Assembly (NCBI RefSeq): GCF_035627495.1
Contig: NZ_DASPLO010000140.1
Location: 1-64,000 of the forward strand
DNA: 64,000 bases
Reading direction: 5' to 3'
Source: Methylocaldum sp035627495
GTDB lineage: Bacteria > Pseudomonadota > Gammaproteobacteria > Methylococcales > Methylococcaceae
The notes below the pieces were generated by a model. That model was not told where the DNA came from and ran no database searches. It worked only from the letters and a program-made list of their open reading frames with translations. A program made the position numbers and the translations under genes. Below are positions 38,411 to 46,934 of the stretch, in pieces. Numbering within the stretch: position 1 is the stretch's first letter; each line of letters starts with the position of its first letter.

Positions 38411-39421
38411 ATGAAGATACTGGTCTTTGAATATATTACCGGCGGCGGGATGGTCGATGAAACGATTCCGCGCTCCTTAGCGCGAGAGGGGGAAGCGATG
38501 CTCGCGGCACTCCTGCGGGATTTGTCCGAATTGCCGAATGTCCGTCCGGTGGTTTTCAGGGATGCGCGGCTACCCCTTCCGGGGCCAGGGTTGGCGGATG
38601 CCGCATGGGTCTTTGTCGATCTCAAGGATGAACTTGAACATCACCTTAAAGATCAGATCGAGCGTTGCGAAGCAGTATGGCCGATTGCCCCCGAGACCGG
38701 CGGCATTCTGGAGCGTCTTTGTCGCCGCGTCGAGATGGCCGGCAAGGCGCTGTTGACCAGTTCGGCCGACGCCGTCAGTGTCGCGGCAAGCAAACTGGCG
38801 ACGGTGAGGCGTTTGGAAAGCGGGGGCGTGCCGACCGTTTCGACATTCGCTTTGGACGAATCAAGTCCCTTGGAATTCCCTTTGGTAGTGAAGCCAGACG
38901 ATGGTATCGGTTGCGAGGGCGTCCGCATCATTGAAACTGAGGGCGGATGGAAGACTTGGGCTGCCGAAATCGACGATGTCGCTCGATATGTCGTCCAGCC
39001 GTTGATCGGAGGCGAGCCGCTTAGCCTATCCGTCCTATTTGCTCATGGAAATGCACAACTACTGAGCTGCAACCGGCAACGGATTATCAGGGCACACGAT
39101 GGTTTTGCCCTGCAGGGCTGCGAGGTCGGCGCTATTCGGGCCGATCTTGTCATGTATCAAGTATTGGCCGATCAGATCGCGCGAGCCATGCCGGAGCTGT
39201 GGGGCTATGCAGGGGTTGATCTAATACAGTGTGAACAAGGGCTACGGGTGCTGGAGATCAATCCGCGCTTGACCACCTCGTACGCCGGATTGCGGCAGGT
39301 GCTGGGCATTAATCCGGCCGCTCTCATTCTGGATTTGTGGCGGAGTGGAAGGTTGTCCGAGTTTGACCCGATTCCGGGAAAACCTATTGAGATTCATTTG
39401 GAGCCGTGGGATGAGCATTGA
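38411..39421 (+). CDS. ATP-grasp ligase resembling tyramine-glutamate ligase MfnD
   Basis: The predicted product is 336 residues. It begins KILVFEYITGGGMVDE, characteristic of the MfnD-like group, and has ATP-grasp motifs FPLVVKPDDGIGCEGVRII, VQPLIGGEPLSLSVLF and GYAGVDLIQCEQGLRVLEINPRLTTSYAGL. In methanogens MfnD joins glutamate to tyramine for methanofuran. That role here is inferred from similarity as I recall it and from the adjacent MfnF- and MfnE-like genes. It overlaps the next gene by 11 bp. Confidence 0.8.
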   Translation: MKILVFEYITGGGMVDETIPRSLAREGEAMLAALLRDLSELPNVRPVVFRDARLPLPGPGLADAAWVFVDLKDELEHHLKDQIERCEAVWPIAPETGGILERLCRRVEMAGKALLTSSADAVSVAASKLATVRRLESGGVPTVSTFALDESSPLEFPLVVKPDDGIGCEGVRIIETEGGWKTWAAEIDDVARYVVQPLIGGEPLSLSVLFAHGNAQLLSCNRQRIIRAHDGFALQGCEVGAIRADLVMYQVLADQIARAMPELWGYAGVDLIQCEQGLRVLEINPRLTTSYAGLRQVLGINPAALILDLWRSGRLSEFDPIPGKPIEIHLEPWDEH

Positions 39422-40469
39422 AGTGATCGGCTGGGATATCGGCGGAGCCCATCTCAAGGCGGCGGCGCTGAACAGTGCCGGCGAAATTGTCGCGATCATT
39501 CAGGAGCCCTGTCCTTTGTGGCAGGGCTTGGATCGATTGCACGACGCCATAAGCCGAATATTGGGCGCTATTTCGCCGGGACATGGTTGTCGGCATGCGG
39601 TGACCATGACCGGCGAATTGGTCGATTTTTTCGAGAACCGGGAGCAAGGCGTTTTCGCCCTGGTCGAAGTGATGACTCAGCGTTGCCCGCAGTACGCGGT
39701 ACGCATTTTCGCCGGACATGATGGATTTCTCGATTCGAAGGCCATCAAGCCGGAAAATGCTTCGAAAATCGCCTCGGTCAATTGGATGGCAAGCGCGCTT
39801 TGGGTGGCGGAAAATCTGCGCGATGCGTTGTTCGTGGATATTGGTAGCACCACCACCGATATCGCGCTGATTCGCGATCGTCAGGTTAAAACTCGGGGCT
39901 ATGCCGACTACGAACGAATGCGTTACGATGAATTGCTTTACACCGGGGTAGTTCGTACCCCGGTCATGGCGCTTGCCGATCATGCGCCCTTCGAAGGCGA
40001 ATGGGTCGGCGTCATGGCCGAGCATTTCGCTACCGCTGCCGATGTCTACCGGCTTTGCGGAGAATTGCCCGAGCACGCCGACCAAATGCCGGCGGCCGAT
40101 GGCGGAGAAAAGACTGTTCAGGGGAGCGCTCGTCGCCTGGCCCGTTTGTTCGGGCGGGATATGGAATCCGCGTCGTTGAAGCAATGGCGACAGGCGGCGC
40201 GGTTCTTTCGGGAGCGGCAACTCGCGAAGCTTCATTCGGCTCTGGAGCGCCAATTTTCACATGCCTCGATCAGCGACGATGCCCCCTTGGTCGGTGCTGG
40301 CGTGGGACGATTTCTGGTGCGAGAATTAGCGGTGCGATTGGGTTTTGCTTATAAAGATTTCAGCGAATTGTTTTCCATGTTGACGCCGCAGAACGATTTT
40401 CACGCTTCGGATTGCGCTCCCGCCGCAGCCGTGGCTTATTTGGCGATGCGGGAGGTGGGTTTGAAATGA
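39411..40469 (+). CDS. Hydantoinase/oxoprolinase-like H4MPT-linked protein, MfnF-like
   Basis: The predicted product is 352 residues from the ATG at 39411 with TTGGAG 11 bp upstream. ASKHA-type nucleotide-binding motifs are present: VIGWDIGGAHLKAA (phosphate 1) and LFVDIGSTTTDIALI (phosphate 2), then GVGRFLVRELA near the C-terminus. Bacterial members are known as uncharacterised H4MPT-linked C1 proteins. The archaeal relative MfnF couples the furan unit to gamma-glutamyl-tyramine in methanofuran synthesis. It overlaps pabB as ATGA. Confidence 0.82.
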   Translation: MSIEVIGWDIGGAHLKAAALNSAGEIVAIIQEPCPLWQGLDRLHDAISRILGAISPGHGCRHAVTMTGELVDFFENREQGVFALVEVMTQRCPQYAVRIFAGHDGFLDSKAIKPENASKIASVNWMASALWVAENLRDALFVDIGSTTTDIALIRDRQVKTRGYADYERMRYDELLYTGVVRTPVMALADHAPFEGEWVGVMAEHFATAADVYRLCGELPEHADQMPAADGGEKTVQGSARRLARLFGRDMESASLKQWRQAARFFRERQLAKLHSALERQFSHASISDDAPLVGAGVGRFLVRELAVRLGFAYKDFSELFSMLTPQNDFHASDCAPAAAVAYLAMREVGLK

Positions 40470-41872
40470 CGCCTAGAGTTGAAGAGCTGCCTTATTTCGA
40501 GGACAGCGCCGCTTTGTTCCTTCCTTGGGCGGAACGGCGCTGGGCGGTTTTTCTGGACAGTGGATTTCCCCATAGCCGGCAGGGACGTTACGACATCATT
40601 GCGGCGGATCCTATTAGGACTCTCGTCACCCGGGGACCGCTCACCGAGATTCGGTCGGATGGCGCGATCGCGCTGTCACCCAAAGATCCATTTGCTTTGG
40701 TCAAACAATACCTTGGCGAAAAGGCTCCGCAATTGGCGGACTTGCCCTTTTGCGGCGGCGCTATCGGATACTTCGGCTATGATCTGGCACGGAGGCTGGA
40801 GAGACTGCCCGACAGGGCGGCGGATGCGGAGAACATCCCGGAGATGGTCGTAGGGATCTACGATTGGGCGGTAGTGGTGGATCACTGGGAGCGCCGCACC
40901 TGGCTTGTGGCGCAGGGGCGTGATCCCGCCATCGCGGTGCGCTGGCCCCACCTGGTTCAGGCGTTCAGCCAAATCCAGACCATCGGGTGGCAGCAGGCCG
41001 ATTTTTATGTGCTCAGCGACGTCGTCTCGAATATGAGCCGTGCCGATTATGGACGGGCTTTCGGGCGCATTCTGCATTACATTCGCGAGGGCGACTGCTA
41101 TCAGGTCAATTTGGCGCAACGCTTTTCGGCCTATTGCACCGGAAATCCCTGGTCGGCTTATCAACTCTTGCGGCCTTACAATCCCGCTCCGTTCAGTGCG
41201 TATCTCAATTTTCCACAAGTTCAGGTGCTAAGCTCCTCGCCGGAACGTTTTCTCAAGGTGACCGACGGCATGGTGGAAACCAAGCCTATCAAAGGTACCC
41301 GTCCCAGATCGCAGGATCCGGTGGCAGACGCGACCCAGGTGCAAGAGCTTCGGGACAGCGCCAAAGATCGCGCTGAAAACCTGATGATCGTGGATCTCCT
41401 ACGCAACGACATCGGAAAGAATTGCGAGCCGGGCTCGGTTCATGTGCCCAAGTTGTTCGAGATCGAGAGTTACGCCACTGTGCATCACTTGGTCAGTACC
41501 GTGCGTGGCCGGTTGTCCGAAGGGCACAGCGCCATGGATCTTTTGCGAGGCTGTTTCCCGGGCGGTTCCATCACCGGGGCGCCCAAGATTCGCGCCATGG
41601 AGATCATCGAGGAACTTGAGCCCCATCGTCGGGGCGTGTATTGCGGCTCTATCGGTTACGTCGGCTTCGACGGCAACATGGACAGCAATATTGCCATCCG
41701 TACCTTGGTGCACTCGGACAATACGATCCGCTTCTGGGCCGGCGGCGGTATCGTGGCCGATTCAGTCCTGGACCAGGAATACCAGGAGTGCTATCACAAA
41801 GCTTCGGCCTTGTTACAGCTGCTCGATCAATTCCAAGTCAAGAGAATCGGTGCCGATCACATGGGTCGTTAA
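40466..41872 (+). CDS. pabB: Aminodeoxychorismate synthase component I-like (PabB/TrpE family)
   Basis: The predicted product is 468 residues from the ATG at 40466 overlapping the previous stop. The chorismate-binding domain occupies the C-terminal 260 residues: GDCYQVNLAQRF, SSSPERFL, KPIKGTRPRS, ENLMIVDLLRNDIG, GSITGAPKIRAMEIIEELEP and RTLVHSDNTIRFWAGGGIVADS. KPIKGT is the lysine-containing motif of PabB. It makes aminodeoxychorismate for p-aminobenzoate, a precursor of folate and of the aminobenzoyl part of H4MPT. Being in this cluster suggests dedication to H4MPT synthesis. Confidence 0.88.
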   Translation: MTPRVEELPYFEDSAALFLPWAERRWAVFLDSGFPHSRQGRYDIIAADPIRTLVTRGPLTEIRSDGAIALSPKDPFALVKQYLGEKAPQLADLPFCGGAIGYFGYDLARRLERLPDRAADAENIPEMVVGIYDWAVVVDHWERRTWLVAQGRDPAIAVRWPHLVQAFSQIQTIGWQQADFYVLSDVVSNMSRADYGRAFGRILHYIREGDCYQVNLAQRFSAYCTGNPWSAYQLLRPYNPAPFSAYLNFPQVQVLSSSPERFLKVTDGMVETKPIKGTRPRSQDPVADATQVQELRDSAKDRAENLMIVDLLRNDIGKNCEPGSVHVPKLFEIESYATVHHLVSTVRGRLSEGHSAMDLLRGCFPGGSITGAPKIRAMEIIEELEPHRRGVYCGSIGYVGFDGNMDSNIAIRTLVHSDNTIRFWAGGGIVADSVLDQEYQECYHKASALLQLLDQFQVKRIGADHMGR

Positions 41873-42470
41873 GCTGGGCGGCAGCTTGGCCGAGTCGGAT
41901 GCTCTCCCGTTTTGGCTGGAAACGTTTGCGGATGCGAACGTCGTCATCGTGCCGGGCGGCGGGCCTTTCGCCGACCAGGTTCGGTCGGCGCAGCAACGCT
42001 GGTCGTTCGACGATCAAACGGCCCACGCCATGGCGCTCTTGGCCATGGGGCAATACGGGCTGATGCTGAAAGGATTGTGCCCGAAGCTCGGAATCGCGAG
42101 CGATGTCGGGGCGCTTCGGACTTCGATAGAATCCGGCCGTTCGGTGGTTTGGCTGCCTGATTTATCCCTGATGAACGATTCGGAAATTCCGGCTTCCTGG
42201 GATGTGACCTCGGACAGCTTCGCGGCTTGGTTGGCCGAGCGTTTGAATGCCTTGAACCTGCTCCTCGTCAAATCGGCGGCGATATCTTCAGACAATGTTT
42301 CATATAGCGGACTTGTCGCGCAAGGCATGGTCGATGCCGCTTTCGAGCGTTTTTCCGCTGACGCGGCTTTCGCAACGTGGATATGTCACCGGCAGGACCA
42401 CCCGCGCGTGTGGGAAGGTCTGAGAGAGCCCTGCAATGTCTTTGCGCGTGTCAGATCGGTTCGCGGATAA
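41850..42470 (+). CDS. Amino-acid-kinase-fold protein resembling MfnE
   Basis: The predicted product is 206 residues. The only sensible start is a GTG at 41850, inside the end of pabB (23-bp overlap), giving MPITWVVKLGGSLAE. The KLGGS loop, IVPGGGPFADQVR and the later DVTSDSFAAWLAERL with LLLVKSAA are those of the small aspartate/uridylate-kinase-like family. The archaeal relative MfnE phosphorylates the aminomethylfuran intermediate of methanofuran. It is the last gene of the mfnD/mfnF/pabB/mfnE-like run. Confidence 0.8.
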   Translation: MPITWVVKLGGSLAESDALPFWLETFADANVVIVPGGGPFADQVRSAQQRWSFDDQTAHAMALLAMGQYGLMLKGLCPKLGIASDVGALRTSIESGRSVVWLPDLSLMNDSEIPASWDVTSDSFAAWLAERLNALNLLLVKSAAISSDNVSYSGLVAQGMVDAAFERFSADAAFATWICHRQDHPRVWEGLREPCNVFARVRSVRG

Positions 42471-42651
42471 AAAAGCACCGCTTTTGATCGAAATGGAAAT
42501 AAACGCCCTTGGATAGCCTATACGTCCGAGCAGCCGGAACATGCCGAGCTACAGCAAACCAACATATTCTGCTCTCCGTCAAATGGCGCGTTTTCACAGG
42601 GCGGCGATTCTTGGATAGTTTTGTTTTTCGTAAAAAAAGAGATTGAATCGC

Positions 42652-42885
42652 ATGTCGATCAGAGTGCGCTATTTTGGAAGCCTGCGAGAAAAGATGGGGC
42701 GAGTGGATGATAGTCTCGCTCCGGAAGATATCGATACGGTAAATGACGTATGGAAAGCGGTGAGCGAAGGGCAATACCTGCCGGATCGCATCCTCTGTGC
42801 CGTGAATATGGACTATGCCGATCCGGAAGCGCCGGTTAAGGATGGCGACGAGGTGGCGTTTTTCCCGCCGGTTACCGGGGGTTGA
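42652..42885 (+). CDS. moaD: Molybdopterin synthase small subunit
   Basis: The predicted product is 77 residues from the ATG at 42652; a TTG 9 bp earlier is in frame. It has the ubiquitin-like fold (VRYFGSLREKMG) and the essential C-terminal FFPPVTGG whose terminal glycine is thiocarboxylated. With MoaE it inserts sulfur into the molybdenum cofactor precursor. The formate dehydrogenase in this window needs that cofactor. Confidence 0.93.
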   Translation: MSIRVRYFGSLREKMGRVDDSLAPEDIDTVNDVWKAVSEGQYLPDRILCAVNMDYADPEAPVKDGDEVAFFPPVTGG

Positions 42886-42886
42886 G

Positions 42887-43327
42887 GTGTTGATCGCACT
42901 TCGCCCAACCGGATTCGATCCCTACGCGGAACTATTGCGCTACCAAACGGAAATATTGGGCCATGCCGGGAAATACGGCGCGACCTGCTCGTTCGTCGGC
43001 ACGATGCGCGATTTCAACGAGAGCGAGACGGTTCGGCACATGTTCCTCGACCATTATCCCGGCATGACTGAGAAGCAGCTCGAGAAGATCGTCGAAGAGG
43101 CCCAAAGCCGCTGGAGCTTCTTGGATGCACTGGTAATTCACCGCGTAGGCGAGATTCTTCCCGACCAGCCTATCGTGCTCGTAGCGGTATGGTCCTCCCA
43201 TCGCGGCGCGGCGTTTGACGCCTGCCGTTACATCATGGAGGAGTTGAAAAGCCGCGCGCCGTTTTGGAAGAAGGAAGCTTTGGAGCAAAGCGAGCGCTGG
43301 GTGGAGAAGAATACCAGCGGGTATTGA
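42887..43327 (+). CDS. moaE: Molybdopterin synthase large subunit
   Basis: The predicted product is 146 residues from a GTG at 42887, directly after moaD; a TTG at 42890 is possible. Conserved blocks are CSFVGTMRDFNE, LDHYPGMTEKQLEKI, IHRVGEILPDQPIVLVAVWSSHRGAAFDACRYIMEELKSRAPFWKKE. The final lysines are the catalytic pocket that meets the MoaD tail. Confidence 0.95.
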   Translation: MLIALRPTGFDPYAELLRYQTEILGHAGKYGATCSFVGTMRDFNESETVRHMFLDHYPGMTEKQLEKIVEEAQSRWSFLDALVIHRVGEILPDQPIVLVAVWSSHRGAAFDACRYIMEELKSRAPFWKKEALEQSERWVEKNTSGY

Positions 43328-43414
43328 CGAGACCTGCCGGGATGTCCTGTTTCTAAGCGTTTTTTCATCGCGATTTAGCGGCGTGAATTGGGACGTCTCT
43401 CGCACACCCAAAAT

Positions 43415-43495
43415 GTAGGCCGGAATAAGCGTCAGCGTTTCCGGCGTTTTCGTCCGTTGAGCGCCGGGAACGGCTGACGCCTTATCCCCGCCTAC
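43415..43495. repeat. Imperfect palindromic intergenic repeat
   Basis: GTAGGCCGGAATAAGCGTCAGC at 43415-43436 pairs imperfectly with GGCTGACGCCTTATCCCCGCCTAC ending at about 43495. It resembles the dispersed GTAGG...CCTAC element type also seen at 292-387. A separate 8-bp hairpin ATCGGCAA/TTGCCGAT follows at 43520-43539. Confidence 0.65.
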
Positions 43496-43556
43496 CATCC
43501 GTGATCGGAGCAGTCGTAGATCGGCAATCCTTTGCCGATAGATCGGTCTGGGGGCG

Positions 43557-44102
43557 CTACACTAAACCAGAAAATAGGCTAGCGGCTGGATTCGATAGCG
43601 GAGCGGCCAAGACCATTACCCAGTAAGGCGAGCCTCCTCCGCTTACCGAACAAGCGACGCCGATTTCGTCGAAATCCTTTTCCATGATGTTGGAACAGTG
43701 TTCGGGGCTGTCGAGCCAGCTCCGTAAAACTTCCCCGACCGTGCGCTGCCCTTCGGCGATGTTTTCGCCATAAGCTTGCCAGGTGTAGCCGGCTTGGGTA
43801 ATTCGGTCCCCCGCCTTTCGGCCGTCCCGGCTTTTGTGCGAGAGCCGGTCGTTGCGGCTCATTTCCTTGGCGTGTTTTTCCGCGGCTTTGAACAGCTTTT
43901 GATTCCACCGTAGCGGTTTGGCGGACCCCGATCGCTTTCGGCCGCAGTATCTCGGTTCTGCACGCACGGCTTTTAGTTCGTCGACGATTTCGCGCTTGAT
44001 GGTGTCAACGGACGGGCACCCGGCGGCTGATGGGGCTTCGCGGGCGAAAGTAGGGAATGCCAACCCGACACTCAAAGCGAGGCTAAGGACGAGTCTTGTC
44101 AT
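43557..44102 (-). CDS. Exported CAP-domain (SCP/PR1-like) protein
   Basis: The predicted product is 181 residues with a signal peptide at 1-20. A CAP domain covers about 38-175, with LRWNQKLFKAAEKHAKEMSRNDRLSHKSRDG, YGENIAEG and WLDSPEHCSNIM, the motifs of the YkwD-type family. Four cysteines could form disulfides. The function of bacterial CAP proteins is largely unknown. Its start overlaps the end of the TorD-like gene by 20 bp, so it is probably the last gene of the fdh accessory operon, perhaps by chance. Confidence 0.85.
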   Translation of the reverse strand: MTRLVLSLALSVGLAFPTFAREAPSAAGCPSVDTIKREIVDELKAVRAEPRYCGRKRSGSAKPLRWNQKLFKAAEKHAKEMSRNDRLSHKSRDGRKAGDRITQAGYTWQAYGENIAEGQRTVGEVLRSWLDSPEHCSNIMEKDFDEIGVACSVSGGGSPYWVMVLAAPLSNPAASLFSGLV

Positions 44103-44709
44103 ATCCGCTTTTGGGCTTCGCCATCTCCAAATACTGTTGTTCGACGTTCAGAAAAGCTGTTCCCAGCTCGCCTACGGCTCGATAAAAACAAGCGAACTGG
44201 GCCTCTGTTAGATCGGTAAAGAAGCGCATTATCCAAGGTGCGAGATGTTTGGCGAAAAAATCTGCTTCGCGTCCCTCGGCCTCGATAATCAGAAGGCTCA
44301 TCACTTCGCACAGCGCGGCGACATGATCCTCGGGCTCCTTCGCCGATGCCTGCCGTTCGATGCCAAAGCTCCGAAGCTCGTTGCGCAGGGCCGCCAGAGG
44401 CTTCTCCATGAGAAACCCGGTGAGATACCAGGAGGCATAGGGCAGCAACTCGCCCCGAGTCGGGCCTATGAATAGCGTTTGATATTCCTCGACGAGATCA
44501 ATGTCGTCGGCATCGCGTGCAGAAGCCGCCAGCCTTTTCCAGGCCCGCGCCAGCGGCGGATCGTCAGGATTCTCCCCACACGGAATGGCGGCGAGCCGGT
44601 TCAGCAGTTCCCGATCCGGTACAGAGGCCAAGAGCCGGGCCAGCAGGCTGTAGGTTTCCGCCCGCCATAGATCCTCTTCGGGAATGTGCGAAGCCGCGGT
44701 GTCGTTCAT
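44083..44709 (-). CDS. TorD/DmsD-family chaperone for formate dehydrogenase
   Basis: The predicted product is 208 residues from the ATG at 44709, which overlaps the ferredoxin stop by 4 bp. It is all-helical, with EEYQTLFIGPTRGELLPYASWYLTGFLMEKPLAALR, a segment typical of the TorD/NarJ family, and PEDHVAALCEVMSLLI further on. These chaperones bind TAT signal peptides and help insert the molybdenum cofactor. The formate dehydrogenase alpha subunit at 58202 has such a signal peptide, which makes it the likely client. Confidence 0.85.
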   Translation of the reverse strand: MNDTAASHIPEEDLWRAETYSLLARLLASVPDRELLNRLAAIPCGENPDDPPLARAWKRLAASARDADDIDLVEEYQTLFIGPTRGELLPYASWYLTGFLMEKPLAALRNELRSFGIERQASAKEPEDHVAALCEVMSLLIIEAEGREADFFAKHLAPWIMRFFTDLTEAQFACFYRAVGELGTAFLNVEQQYLEMAKPKSGYDKTRP

Positions 44710-46355
44710 GGCTTCTGCAAGGGCTGCCCTAAATGAGCCTTGACCCGGCACTCTTCGCACATCAAAAGTCGGCGTAGATTGTCCCCCTGAAACATCGGAT
44801 GGTTCTGCAAGCGCTCGGTGATGGTCTTGATCATGGCGGCGGTGGCGAAAGGTTTGTCGCACTCGACGCAGCGGAATACCGCCTCCTCCTTGAGTAGTCG
44901 GATTTGCCGGGATTGCTGCGCATCGAAAAGGTAGCGCGGCGCCAATGCCATGGCGTCTTCGGGACAGGCTTTCTCGCACAGCCTGCACTGCACGCAGTTG
45001 GCCTCGATGAATTTGAGCTGCGGCTGGTCGCGGCCGTCGGCCAAGGCACGTTCCGGGCAGACGGATACGCAGGCGAGGCACAGCGTGCACTTTTCTTTAT
45101 CCACCCGAACTTCGCCAAACGGTGCGCCGGCGGACAAGACCACTGATTCCGGTTGCCATGGCGTTTGCCGGTAAAGATGTTCGACGGCCAGACGGATGAC
45201 GGTGCGCTTGTCGTCATCCGCCGCGAAACGGGCGTGGGCGCGGCGTAATGCAGCCGAAGGCAGTTCGGGGGCTGTCAGCGAGTTGCCCGCGCGAACCAAA
45301 CGTATTAGGCCGCGAGGATAGCCCATGCCGGACAGGATTTCACCGGCATAACCGACTTGCGCGACCAGAACTTGGCGGGTCGGTTCGGTCAACTTTCCGG
45401 CCGTCAATAGGGTCACGCGCCCGACACCGTAAGCCAGGGCCGCGAGCCAGAAGTCCATGCCGCATGATCCCAGTGCCTCCAGCTCATAGGGCAGGATGTG
45501 CTTCGGCAGCTCGGTCTCGTGCTCGTTAATCCATGCGGCGCCTTCGTTGCTGTCGTGCAATAAAAGCTCGGGTTGCGAGCCGCCCGCCCCAAAAAAAGCC
45601 TCCAGCATGAGCCGCAACCGCTTCAAGCTATCTTTCCGGCGCGGGTAGGCGTAATTCATTGCGCCCGAAGGACAGACCGTGGCGCACTCGCCGCAGCCTT
45701 GGCAGCGATAGGGGTCGACCGCTACACGATCGCCGCGGGATTCGATGGCGCCCGTCCCGCAGGCGTCGAGACAAGCCCTACAGCCTTCGATGCGGCTCGC
45801 ACCATGGGCGCACAGTTCGGGCCTGTATTCGAAGAACTTCGGCTTGTCGAATTCGCCGAGCAATTCGGCGAGGGCATCCAAGGCCTGTTTCCGTTTTATC
45901 GAATCACCTCCGGGGGCGAAATAGCCGATCGGCGGAACTGGCAGGCCGATTGACGGCGAGTCCTGCAGATCCAGTATGAGATCGAAAGCGGTGTTCGGCG
46001 GCAGCAGGACGGCTCCGACATTGATGCGTATTCCGCCGCATCGCGCCTCCACCCGAAAAGCCCCCAAATGGCCTTCGACGTTCGTGTCCGAGCATAGCTC
46101 CAGATAGGCTATTTCTCGACTTTTCAATAGTTCGGCCAGCGTGTCCGGCGGACTGTCTGTAAACAAGACAAAGCCGCGGAGCGTGGCCGGGAGGCATTCC
46201 GTTACCGAGACAACGGCATCGGCGTCTCCGATGATCAGCAGACAGCCGTTCGAGCGGTACGATACCAACCCGGTCGGTTCAACTTCGTAAGCAGATGCCA
46301 CCTGTTTGGTGGCTTGCCGGGGACTCGGTCGGTAACTGTCGGGCGCTTCGAACAT
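44706..46355 (-). CDS. Multi-cluster 4Fe-4S ferredoxin of the formate dehydrogenase locus
   Basis: The predicted product is 549 residues, cytosolic. Cysteine groups for about four 4Fe-4S clusters are visible: CRACLDACGTGA, CQGCGECATVCPSGAM, CTLCLACVSVCPERAL and CVQCRLCEKACPEDAM. A C-terminal CVECDKPF and CEECR pair may hold a further metal. Such polyferredoxins accompany TorD-like and DUF3306 genes in formate dehydrogenase loci of proteobacteria, presumably for electron transfer or maturation. The position between DUF3306 and torD supports this. Confidence 0.85.
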   Translation of the reverse strand: MFEAPDSYRPSPRQATKQVASAYEVEPTGLVSYRSNGCLLIIGDADAVVSVTECLPATLRGFVLFTDSPPDTLAELLKSREIAYLELCSDTNVEGHLGAFRVEARCGGIRINVGAVLLPPNTAFDLILDLQDSPSIGLPVPPIGYFAPGGDSIKRKQALDALAELLGEFDKPKFFEYRPELCAHGASRIEGCRACLDACGTGAIESRGDRVAVDPYRCQGCGECATVCPSGAMNYAYPRRKDSLKRLRLMLEAFFGAGGSQPELLLHDSNEGAAWINEHETELPKHILPYELEALGSCGMDFWLAALAYGVGRVTLLTAGKLTEPTRQVLVAQVGYAGEILSGMGYPRGLIRLVRAGNSLTAPELPSAALRRAHARFAADDDKRTVIRLAVEHLYRQTPWQPESVVLSAGAPFGEVRVDKEKCTLCLACVSVCPERALADGRDQPQLKFIEANCVQCRLCEKACPEDAMALAPRYLFDAQQSRQIRLLKEEAVFRCVECDKPFATAAMIKTITERLQNHPMFQGDNLRRLLMCEECRVKAHLGQPLQKP

Positions 46356-46367
46356 TCGGGGGCAAAA

Positions 46368-46793
46368 TCAGCTTGAGGATTCGGTCTCGGCTCCGCTGTC
46401 TGGGGCGTTGTAGGCCATCACCGGCGTGGCGGACGATTCTGGCGAGCCGGTATCCGCTGCATTGGACGAGGGCGCCTGGGCGCGTTCCAAAGCCCAACGC
46501 ATGTCAGAGGTCATGAGTTCGCCGCGAGGCTCGAAAGCGGTATAGTCGCCGTCGTAGTCGTCCAGCCCGTCACGAACGGAAAATTCCGGCTGCCGAAACA
46601 ACTCGTGTAGGGCCTGTGGGTCGAATGATCCGTTCTCCGAACTCTCGGTCAGCCCATCGTGAACGACTTTCGGTGGCCCGGCCAGTTCGTTATTCTCTTT
46701 CGCGTTCAGCTTGTTTCTTGCCCAACGCTTGAAGAAAGAATCGTGTTTCTGCATTTCGGCAAACTTGCGGGTTAATTCGGTCTTCGCGGTCAT
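46368..46793 (-). CDS. DUF3306 protein of the formate dehydrogenase locus
   Basis: The predicted product is 141 residues from the ATG at 46793. The motif FFKRWARNKLNA near residue 20 is the DUF3306 signature, followed by an acidic, low-complexity C-terminal half. The family is found almost only in fdh loci and its function is unknown. The reading frame stays open upstream to 46976, but that part crosses the IS110 remnant and is probably not coding on this strand. Confidence 0.75.
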   Translation of the reverse strand: MTAKTELTRKFAEMQKHDSFFKRWARNKLNAKENNELAGPPKVVHDGLTESSENGSFDPQALHELFRQPEFSVRDGLDDYDGDYTAFEPRGELMTSDMRWALERAQAPSSNAADTGSPESSATPVMAYNAPDSGAETESSS

Positions 46794-46809
46794 CGAAATG
46801 GATTGGCCT

Positions 46810-46905
46810 ATGGGCAAAGGGAGTCCGGGCACGAACACTACCACCATTGCTGTGGACCTGGCAAAGACCGATTTCGAATTGGCGATCGCCCATCCAAACC
46901 TACTG
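46810..46905 (+). pseudogene. N-terminal remnant of an IS110-family transposase
   Basis: From the ATG at 46810 the frame reads TTIAVDLAKTDFELAIAHP. This is the hallmark N-terminus of IS110/IS1111 transposases with the first catalytic Asp of the RuvC-like DEDD site. It then loses similarity before the next gene starts at 46935. No further transposase sequence is present. It marks the junction between the fdh accessory genes and the phosphorothioation genes. Confidence 0.75.
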
Positions 46906-46934
46906 TGCAGCCTTGTATCGAAGGAGTTCGCTTC

